A stretch of 64,000 nucleotides of DNA, taken from Acidobacteriota bacterium. Its GTDB lineage: Bacteria; Acidobacteriota; Blastocatellia; Pyrinomonadales; Pyrinomonadaceae. A model generated the notes under the pieces. The model was not told the DNA's origin. It ran no database searches and was given only the letters and a program-made list of their open reading frames with translations. The translations under genes were made by a program, and so were the position numbers. The stretch is taken from NCBI GenBank assembly GCA_019242475.1, contig JAFAVK010000102.1:45005-109004 (forward strand), in the 5' to 3' direction. Every line of letters starts with the position of its first letter. The first letter of the stretch is position 1. This document shows positions 27,380 to 34,590 of this stretch, piece by piece.

Positions 27380-27803
27380 GTGAGGACTATCCCTCCTCTC
27401 TTTTGATTCCGGTGTTCTCGCGCCGCGCGTCAGCAAATGAGTAGTTTGGGGCAAGTGCGGCGCGCGAGTCCGGTTAAAGGGTTAAGGTCGATGCCGCGCC
27501 GCTGCGCGACACTGGCACGGCGACGACGCCGCGCCTCGGGGGTCGTCGGGCGCTTGCGCGTCCGAACCCTTCGCCGTCGTTGATACTGCGGCCGGCCGGG
27601 CCGGCATTCTCGGGAGAGAGCTGGAGACTGTCTGAGACGTTAAAGACCCCGTCACGTGCGGCGCGCCTGGGCAGACGCTACGGCCGACCGGGGCCGGTCG
27701 TGCTGTACGGTGTGCAAGCCCTTGAAGCACCTTACTTGCGGCCGAGGCGCCACACGGGTTATGGCAGCTTAAACCCGACCCGTGGGGAAAGCAAGATGTA
27801 AAA

Positions 27804-27944
27804 AAGTAGGCAGGCGGCAGAGGCAGCAGTCGGCAGGTGGTAGACGTTGGTCAACAGGCGGGTTAACGGTTGCTACCGAAATTTTTGGACTGACCTTGCA
27901 ACGTTCCAAACGCGGGGCGGCTGCCGACTGCCTGCTGCCTACTT
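27804..27944. repeat. AGTAGGC heptad-like inverted repeat abutting the AAA+ gene stop codon
   Basis: AAGTAGGCAGGCGGCAGAGGCAGCAGTCGGCAG ... CTGCCGACTGCCTGCTGCCTACTT. Confidence 0.8.
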
Positions 27945-30900
27945 CATCCCATGAGGTCGAAGTCGCCGTCGAGGACGCGCTCCAGCCGGCCGGTACGCCA
28001 GCCGCGCGCGGAGTCGCGGACGAGCGGCGAGGGCTCTTCGCGGTAGCGGCGGACGACCTGCGGCTGCGGCGCCTGCGCTTCGGTCGAGAGAGCGCGCTCG
28101 GCCTGCTCGCGCAACGCTTCGCGTCCGCCGCGCCCGGGCGGCTCTTCGGGCTGGCCGACGACGCGGACGGAGGCCGCCACGCGGCGGAAGGATGACTTCT
28201 CGTCCTGCGGCGTTTCGAGGACGTGCAGGCCCGCCTCGTGCCGGAGAATCGTGTAGGCCGCGTAGCCGGAGACGGCGAAGAGCGCGCGGTACTCCTCCGC
28301 GCCCGCGCCGTTCGAGCGCGCGCCGTCGTGCTCTTCCAACAGCTCGATTCTCATCCGGCGGCGCTCGGCCCAGCGGCGGTACATGCGCGCGAGCGTGCGC
28401 GCGAAGTCGTCGCTGCGGGCGCGGTCGGCCCCGGGCTCGCGCCCCGCCGTGACGAGCAGGAAGGCGTCGCGCGCCTCCCCTTCGGCCATGCCGCGGCAGG
28501 CCGAGTCGAGCAGGTAGAGCTGTTCGGCGAGGCGCGCGACGAGGCCGGAAGGGAGCCGCTTGCGGTCGCCGCGCAGGCGCGCGAGGAGAGAGCCGGCGGT
28601 GTCGAGTCCGGCCTCGATGCGATCCATGTACTCGACGGCGCCGAGCACCGAGAAGCGCTCGTTCGAAGACCAGAAGTCGGCCGACTGCATCTCGCCGAGC
28701 GCTCTCTCTTTACGCTCGCGCCAGGCATCGTCCTCGACGCGGGACGCGACCTCGTCGTACTGCTCTTGCAGGAAGCGCAGCTCCTCGGGCGTCCCCTTCG
28801 GGTCGAGCGCGATTGATTCGAGGCGCAGCTCGCGCGCGGCCTCTTCGTCGAAGGGGAGTTCGTCAAACTCTTCGGCCGCCGCCTTTCCTTCGGCGGGCGC
28901 GTCGGGGTCTACGAACTGCACGTCGAGCGAGCCGCCGTCCGCGGAGGAGCGGACGAAGAGGAACTGGTCGCCTTCGGGGAACTGGTGGTTGACGATGGTC
29001 AGCGCGAGCGGCGAGAGCAGGTAGCGCTCGACGGCGCGCTTCAAAGGGCGCGCGCCGAGGTCGGCCGTGAAGCCTTTCTCTAAAAGAAACTCGACGGCCG
29101 ACTCATCCCACTCGACCGCCCACTGGCGCGTGCGCAGGCCGCGCCGCGTGAGCACGTCGTTCAGCTCCTTGCGCAAAAGGTCGCGCATCACGCCGCGCCC
29201 GAGCGGGCGGAAGACGACGACGCGGTCGATGCGGTTGACGAACTCGCGCCGGAAGGCGCGGCCCACGGCGCGCTCGACCGAGCCCGCGGCGAACTGCGCC
29301 TGCTCCTGCGAGAAGCCGACACTCGCGCCGTGCGGGAGCGTCGCGCCGAGGTTCGAGGTCATGATGATGACCGAGTGGCGGAAGTCGGCCGTGTTGCCGC
29401 GGCGGTCGGTCAGGCGGCCGTCGTCGAAGACTTGCAGGAACAAGTCCCAGACGGACGGGTGCGCCTTCTCGAACTCGTCGAGGAGGACGACGGAGAAGGG
29501 TTGCTTGCGGATCTGGTTGACGAGGGCCGCGCTCTCGCTCGTCTCGTCCGTCTCGCCGAGGATGCGCCCCTGCGACTCCCAGGTCTGTAGCTCGCTCATG
29601 TCGAGGCGGATCATCCGCTCGGGCGAGCCGAAGAGGAAGTCGGCGAGCGTCTTGGCGATCTCGGTCTTGCCCGTGCCCGTCGGGCCGACGAAGAGGAAGA
29701 CGCCCTGAGGGCGCGTCGGGTCTGTGAGGCCGGCCTTAATCATCGCGACGCGCTCGACCAGACAGTCCACGGCCTCGGGCTGGCCGAGCACGCGCTTTTC
29801 AAAGAAGGCGCGCAGCTCCGAGAGGTCGAGCCCCTCGCGCTCGTCGAGCATTTGCACGGGCAGGCCCGTCAACTGCGAGAGCGTGACGAGCAGGTCGTCG
29901 AGTTTGACTTCATCCACGGCCCGACCTTCGGCGAGCAGGCGGCGGTCGGTCGCTTCGAGCAGCAGCAGGAGGTTGCCGGGGGCGGCCTTGTCGTCGAGGT
30001 ACTGCTTGGCGAGCTGCAAAGCCTCGCGCAGCGTCCGCCCCGACGCGCGCGGCGCGACGACTTGAGCCTCACTCTCAACACTCTTCGTTCCACGTTCGGC
30101 CCAGCGTCGTCCGAGTTCCAGCGTCTCGTCGTCCGAGAGCGGCACGAGGCGGCACGTCTGCATCGCGGTGCGCAGCCGCGGGCGCAGGCGCACGAGCTGT
30201 TCGTAGGCGCGCGCCGGCACCTCGCCGACGAGGCGGACGGCGCCGCTCTCGATGTGCGGCAGCAGAAGGTCGAGCACGCCCGTCGGGCTGTAGCGGTGGC
30301 GGCCGGCCCACAGCGCCTCGTGGAAGTTCGGCATGACCCAGAGGACGCGCTTACCCGCGAGCTGTTGGACGATAACGCGCACGCGCTCCTCGATCTGGCC
30401 GATGTAGATTTGGCCGGCCAAAACCTCCGCGGGCGCGGCCTCGAAGACGAGCCAGTCGTCCCCGCGCAGGCGCGCGGCGAGCGCGCGCACGAGCGCCGTC
30501 TTCCCCGCGCCCGACTCGCCGACCAGCAGCACCGACCGCGCGGGCTCGCGTTTGACCGCCGCCTCCAACTCCGCGACGTGCGCGGCCACCGAGTCGAGCA
30601 TGAAGACCTCGCGCCCGTCCTCCTCCCACACGCGCCCGATGGACTTAACAAACTCGGCCGTCTGGCGCGAGCCTCGCCACCGCGCAAGCTCCCCGCGCGC
30701 CGTTACCGGGAGCTGCACGTCTATCGCGTCGAGCGTGGCGCAGACCTCGTTCCAATGCTCCGGGCCGAGCTTGAGCGCGTCGGCCTCGTCGGTGAGGTCG
30801 CGCGGGCTGATGGTGTCGCCGGCCGCGACTCGCTCGGCGATGAACTCGCGCAGCGCCTGCAAAGGCATCGGCTCGCGCCACGTCGAGTTGAGCCGGACGA

Positions 30901-31558
30901 GCAGGGGGGCGAGCACGTCGCGGCCTCCCGCGTGCGCGGCCAGCGCGCGCAGCGCGTAGAAGCGCGGCCAGTAGAAGTAGGCGTTGATGTCGCGCAGGAT
31001 GACTTCGACGACCTCCTCGTCGTCGCCCTCGCGCCGCGCCAGCGCTTCGAGCGAGACGCAGGCGACGAGCGCGTTGCCCTCGGCCGCCCGCGCGAGCAGG
31101 CTGCGGGTCGTCGTCTCCGGGCCGAGCGAGAGTTCGACGCCGCGCCGGAACCCCTCGTGCCCGAGCAGCTCGCGCGGGTGCGTCGTGTCGTTGAAGAAGT
31201 CGTCCATCGCGCGCGCGACCGCGTACACGTCGGAAGGCTCCTCGCTCTTCTCCGCCGCGTCCGTCTCGGCCGGCGCAGAGTCTGCGCCCGTGTTCTCGGA
31301 GGTTGACTGCGCCGCACTCTCGTTGACGACGGCCTCGCTCTTTCGACTCGACTCCTCCTGCGCCGCCGCCAGCGCGTCGAGCCGCGTTTCGTTGCGCCCG
31401 ATTCTCTGCCGCTCCGACTCCAAGCCTTCGCGCAGGGACGACAGCTCACGCCCGAGCCACGCACGCAGCTCGCCCGACTCGCGCGCGCGCACGAGCGCCG
31501 CCCACAACGCGGCGCCGCCCAGAAGGATTGAGGCGATGATAAGGACGGTGGTCAGCAA
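27944..31558 (-). CDS. Membrane-anchored Clp-type (ClpA/B-like) AAA+ ATPase with C-terminal release-factor-2-like (PCRF) domain
   Basis: 1204 aa. N-term TM (MLTTVLIIASILLGGAALWAALV); NBD1 VLLVGESGAGKTALVRAL; NBD2 GVFLFVGPTGTGKTEIAKTLADFLFG..SVVLLDEFEKAHPSVWDLFLQVFDDGRLTDRRG; C-term FLLVTAGREPGADRARSDDFARTLARMYRRWAERRRMRIELLEEHDG...YAAYTILRHEAGLHVLETP...RTGRLERVLDGDFDLMG. Confidence 0.85.
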   Translation of the reverse strand: MLTTVLIIASILLGGAALWAALVRARESGELRAWLGRELSSLREGLESERQRIGRNETRLDALAAAQEESSRKSEAVVNESAAQSTSENTGADSAPAETDAAEKSEEPSDVYAVARAMDDFFNDTTHPRELLGHEGFRRGVELSLGPETTTRSLLARAAEGNALVACVSLEALARREGDDEEVVEVILRDINAYFYWPRFYALRALAAHAGGRDVLAPLLVRLNSTWREPMPLQALREFIAERVAAGDTISPRDLTDEADALKLGPEHWNEVCATLDAIDVQLPVTARGELARWRGSRQTAEFVKSIGRVWEEDGREVFMLDSVAAHVAELEAAVKREPARSVLLVGESGAGKTALVRALAARLRGDDWLVFEAAPAEVLAGQIYIGQIEERVRVIVQQLAGKRVLWVMPNFHEALWAGRHRYSPTGVLDLLLPHIESGAVRLVGEVPARAYEQLVRLRPRLRTAMQTCRLVPLSDDETLELGRRWAERGTKSVESEAQVVAPRASGRTLREALQLAKQYLDDKAAPGNLLLLLEATDRRLLAEGRAVDEVKLDDLLVTLSQLTGLPVQMLDEREGLDLSELRAFFEKRVLGQPEAVDCLVERVAMIKAGLTDPTRPQGVFLFVGPTGTGKTEIAKTLADFLFGSPERMIRLDMSELQTWESQGRILGETDETSESAALVNQIRKQPFSVVLLDEFEKAHPSVWDLFLQVFDDGRLTDRRGNTADFRHSVIIMTSNLGATLPHGASVGFSQEQAQFAAGSVERAVGRAFRREFVNRIDRVVVFRPLGRGVMRDLLRKELNDVLTRRGLRTRQWAVEWDESAVEFLLEKGFTADLGARPLKRAVERYLLSPLALTIVNHQFPEGDQFLFVRSSADGGSLDVQFVDPDAPAEGKAAAEEFDELPFDEEAARELRLESIALDPKGTPEELRFLQEQYDEVASRVEDDAWRERKERALGEMQSADFWSSNERFSVLGAVEYMDRIEAGLDTAGSLLARLRGDRKRLPSGLVARLAEQLYLLDSACRGMAEGEARDAFLLVTAGREPGADRARSDDFARTLARMYRRWAERRRMRIELLEEHDGARSNGAGAEEYRALFAVSGYAAYTILRHEAGLHVLETPQDEKSSFRRVAASVRVVGQPEEPPGRGGREALREQAERALSTEAQAPQPQVVRRYREEPSPLVRDSARGWRTGRLERVLDGDFDLMG

Positions 31559-31579
31559 CTCTCTTCCCGAACGTCTGCC

Positions 31580-32818
31580 CTAAGCTTTTGCCTCGCGCCC
31601 GGCGGCCTCGTTGACCGCGCGGGCGGCGCGGTTGCCGGATTCGAGCGCGCCGTTCATCCAGGAGGCGTAGACGGAGGCGTGCTCGCCCGCGAAGTGTATG
31701 CGCCCCTCGGGCGCGTTGACGGCGACGAGCTGCTGCCCCGAAGGGTGCGTCCAGGCGCAGCCCGCCCAAGGGTCTTCGCCCCAGCACTTCACCGCGCCGC
31801 GCTCGTATGAGGCGCGGACGCCGGGCACCGCCTGCTCCGTGAGCGCGAGCGCCGCGTCCATGCGTCCCGCCTCGTCCTTCTTCGCCCACTCGGTCGCGGT
31901 TCGGTGGCGCACGTAAGCCTGTAGCACGCCGCGGCGGCCGGGCTGTCCGAAGGTCGAGGGCCAGAACTCGGCGGGCAAGTCCATCGCCGCGAACCCGTTC
32001 AGGCGCGAACGCTCCCAGAAGCGCTCGCGCGTCTGCATGAAGGCGCGCGCGGCCAGCTCGTAGGTCAGCTCGTCCCTCACCTTGAGCTTCTGCTCGGAGA
32101 GGCGCGGCGAGAACTCCACGCGGCCGAGCACGGCGAAAGGGATCGCGCAGACGACGTAGTCCGCCGGCAAAGTCTCGTTCGAGCCCGCGCGTTTGAAGGT
32201 GACGCGCGCGCCCGTGCTCTCCTGCTCCACCTTCGAGACGACCGCGCCGTAGACGACTTTGCCCGCGAGCCTCTCGGCGAAGGCGTGCGGCAGGAGGTCG
32301 TTGCCGCCCTCGATCTTGTGCCAGCGCCCGGTCTCGTCCAGCTCGATGCCGACGTAGTCCTCGACCGCCTCGGCGAACTGCTCCCACCCGACCTCCTCGC
32401 GGCGCCCGCGCCTGACCTTCGCGAACACGCCCGCGTCGGGGTAGAAGGGCAGGAGCTTCAAATTGAACTCTTTGACGTAGCGCAGCGTCCACTCGTGGTT
32501 GTCGGGGATGCGCGCCGCGCCCGCGTCGCCGTACAGCCCCTCGTCGAAAGCGCGTAAAGTCAGCACGCGCCCGCCCGGCCGCTCCTGCGCTTCGAGCACC
32601 TTCACGTCGTGCCCGGCCCTCGTCAACTCGTACCCCGCCGAAAGCCCCGCCAGCCCGCCGCCCAGGATCACAACTTTGCGCGGCGCACTCGTCTTGCCGA
32701 GCCCCGCCTGCGCGCCGAGAACTACCGCGCCCGCCCGCGCCGGCAAGACGATCGCCGCCGCGGCCGCCAGCGCGCTCTGTTTGAGGAAATCTCTGCGGGT
32801 GAATTTATTTCGCTTCAT
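31580..32818 (-). CDS. Flavin monoamine oxidase-family protein, Tat-exported
   Basis: MKRNKFTRRDFLKQSALAAAAAIVLPARAG Tat-like signal; VVILGGGLAGLSAGYELTRAGHDVKVLEAQERPGGRVLT; IHFAGEHASVYASWMNGALESGNRAA. Confidence 0.9.
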   Translation of the reverse strand: MKRNKFTRRDFLKQSALAAAAAIVLPARAGAVVLGAQAGLGKTSAPRKVVILGGGLAGLSAGYELTRAGHDVKVLEAQERPGGRVLTLRAFDEGLYGDAGAARIPDNHEWTLRYVKEFNLKLLPFYPDAGVFAKVRRGRREEVGWEQFAEAVEDYVGIELDETGRWHKIEGGNDLLPHAFAERLAGKVVYGAVVSKVEQESTGARVTFKRAGSNETLPADYVVCAIPFAVLGRVEFSPRLSEQKLKVRDELTYELAARAFMQTRERFWERSRLNGFAAMDLPAEFWPSTFGQPGRRGVLQAYVRHRTATEWAKKDEAGRMDAALALTEQAVPGVRASYERGAVKCWGEDPWAGCAWTHPSGQQLVAVNAPEGRIHFAGEHASVYASWMNGALESGNRAARAVNEAAGREAKA

Positions 32819-32985
32819 GGTCAAGGCGCGCGGAGGGGTTGGAAGGTTTCGGGAGACATGACCGAGAGCGTTAATAGAGAACGCCCCGCTTCGCCGAACG
32901 CATAATAAACTTATCCGGGCGGTGCGAACAGGAATTTTCGGGAGTCTTAAGAGCGGGGCGGTGGCGGGCCGATGAAGGGCGGCGC

Positions 32986-33023
32986 AAAAAGAAACCGGGC
33001 TGCTACCCGAAGGCAGCAGCCCG
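32986..33023 (-). terminator. Rho-independent terminator of the ncRNA candidate
   Basis: Minus strand: CGGGCTGCT-GCCTTCGGGT-AGCAGCCCG-GTTTCTTTTT. Confidence 0.8.
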
Positions 33024-33498
33024 ATCCCGGTATCCCTTTGAACCGCCGAAGCGATTCTGGGGGACGGCAACCCTTGCTTGTACACGCGACAGGCTGCCTG
33101 ATTTATATTCCGAAGCGTGTGCCTGCGGCGGCTCACCCCCGGTCGGCACGGGCTAACTTCCGTCAACCTCTCAGGCCCGAGGGCCTGGTGCCTCTTGGTT
33201 TTTGTTCTGGTGGCTTTACCTCCACCTCCAGTCTACGTTCTGGACAACGAGGCTCAACCGAAGTTGAGCGGCGTTCGCTACTCCGTCGGTTAATTACTCC
33301 GTCGAAGCGCCGTCGCGTTTTTATCCGCGCGGCTCGGGAAGCACCCGTCGGTATCCTCCCTGCGCAGGCCTTTCGGCCTCGGCCGGGGCGTCAGTGGCAG
33401 CGACGTTTGCCGCTTGTCGCTGTCCTCAGACTGAAACGTTTCCGCCTCAATCTGCCGATCCCCTCGCCGGCCGCGGCTGCCGTAACAACCGCGACGGG
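32986..33498 (-). ncRNA. Structured RNA candidate of unidentified class (about 510 nt)
   Basis: Minus-strand promoter TTGACA-17bp-TATAGT (33533-33505), many stems with GAAA/UUCG/CUCG loops (e.g. CAGAUUGAGGCG-GAAA-CGUUUCAGUCUG, GCUCAAC-UUCG-GUUGAGC, CAGGCC-CUCG-GGCCUG), ends in intrinsic terminator. No good ORF on the minus strand. Confidence 0.65.
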
Positions 33499-33504
33499 AG
33501 CCGG

Positions 33505-33533
33505 ACTATACGCACACGTCCCGAGGCTGTCAA
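33505..33533 (-). promoter_or_regulatory. Sigma70-type promoter for the ncRNA candidate
   Basis: Minus strand TTGACA gcctcgggacgtgtgcg TATAGT: consensus -35, 17-bp spacer, near-consensus -10. Confidence 0.75.
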
Positions 33534-33663
33534 GACTTTTTTTCAAAAAAAATTTAGAGCGAAATTGCCCCATTTTTCTGCTTTTCAAGACATCTGAAAA
33601 GTTCATCAACAGGCAATTTCCACAGGTGGAAATCTCATGGCCGTTTTGTGGAAAACTTTAAGA

Positions 33664-33741
33664 GCGTAAACCGTGAATCGTAAACCGTGACAAGTAAGAG
33701 CAGGTTTTATCTTGTCACGGTTTACGGTTCACGGTTCACGC
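33664..33741. repeat. 31-bp heptad-repeat arms in inverted orientation (copy B)
   Basis: GCGTAAACCGTGAATCGTAAACCGTGACAAG (33664-33694) and reverse complement with two mismatches (33711-33741); same unit as 8787-8865. Confidence 0.9.
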
Positions 33742-34341
33742 TCCTTTTGCAAACTGCGCGGCGACCTCGGCGACGCGGCGCCCCTGGAAGCGCGCGGCGT
33801 TGAGGGCCGTCTCGTCGGGGCGCGTCTGCCCGTTGTCGCTCTTGAAGGAGACGCCGTAGGGGTTGCCGGACTGGAACTGGATCGGGTCTGCGTAGCCGGG
33901 GCCGACGATGAGCGCGCCCCAGTGGTAGAAGGTGTTGTTGAGGGCGAGGATGGTTGACTCCTGCCCGCCGTGCATCGTCGCCGCGCTCGTGAAGGAGGAG
34001 CAGACCTTGTTGACGAGCTTGCCTGTCGCCCAGAGCGGCCCCGTGGTGTCGATGAACTGCTTGAGCTGCGCGGTGGGCAGGCCGTAGCGCGTCGGCGTGC
34101 CGAAGATGACGGCGTCGGCCCAGGTCAGGTCGTCGAGCGTCGCCTCCTGCACGTCCTGCGTCTCCTGCACGTGCTGCGACCAGCCCTCGTTCGACGCGAT
34201 GGCCTGCTCGGGCGCCAGCTCCCTGACCTTGCGCAGGCGCACCTCCGCGCCCGCCCCCTCGGCGCCCTCGGCGACGGCCTGCGCCAGCCTGTAGGTCGTC
34301 CCCGTCGCGCTGTAGTAGATGACCGCTAACTTGACCCCCAC
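33736..34341 (-). CDS. wrbA: NAD(P)H:quinone oxidoreductase, WrbA family
   Basis: GTG start; VKLAVIYYSATGTTYRLAQAVAEGA; ADAVIFGTPTRYGLPTAQLKQFIDTTGPLW; FTSAATMHGGQESTILALNNTFYHWGALIV. Confidence 0.9.
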   Translation of the reverse strand: MGVKLAVIYYSATGTTYRLAQAVAEGAEGAGAEVRLRKVRELAPEQAIASNEGWSQHVQETQDVQEATLDDLTWADAVIFGTPTRYGLPTAQLKQFIDTTGPLWATGKLVNKVCSSFTSAATMHGGQESTILALNNTFYHWGALIVGPGYADPIQFQSGNPYGVSFKSDNGQTRPDETALNAARFQGRRVAEVAAQFAKGA

Positions 34342-34590
34342 GGTTTCCCTCCTTGTGTCTACATCTGACGGAGGAGACGGCAAGGCGAAGACTCCCGCCC
34401 ACGTCCCGCGTCAACGTCCTTAATGTTCGAGGTTCGGTGCCACGATTTATACCGCGGCGCGGCGGCCCGGCGCAACAGGCGGCCGGGCATAGGTTCACGG
34501 GCGTACGTTGACCGGGTGCGAGTTTCGGCGGGCGTCGTTTATAATCGTCCTTTCGGGGATTCATCAGATAATCCATATTGAATAAGGGGA

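Noticed and set aside
31580-33166. 528-aa version of the amine oxidase starting at 33166
   Set aside because: Tat signal MKRNKFTRRDFLKQ at 32818 marks the true start; the upstream extension overlaps the ncRNA.
32986-33498. RNase P RNA, tmRNA, 6S, SRP RNA or a cobalamin riboswitch identity for the ncRNA candidate
   Set aside because: Diagnostic sequences (GAGGAAAGUCC; GGUUCGAUUCC..CCA; B12 box AGCCAGGAGACCUGCC) not found; a lone GCCACUG match is insufficient, and length does not suit 6S/SRP.
32972-33661. 229-aa plus-strand ORF over the ncRNA candidate
   Set aside because: No recognisable domain, atypical composition, and it runs antisense to a promoter-stem-terminator RNA architecture.
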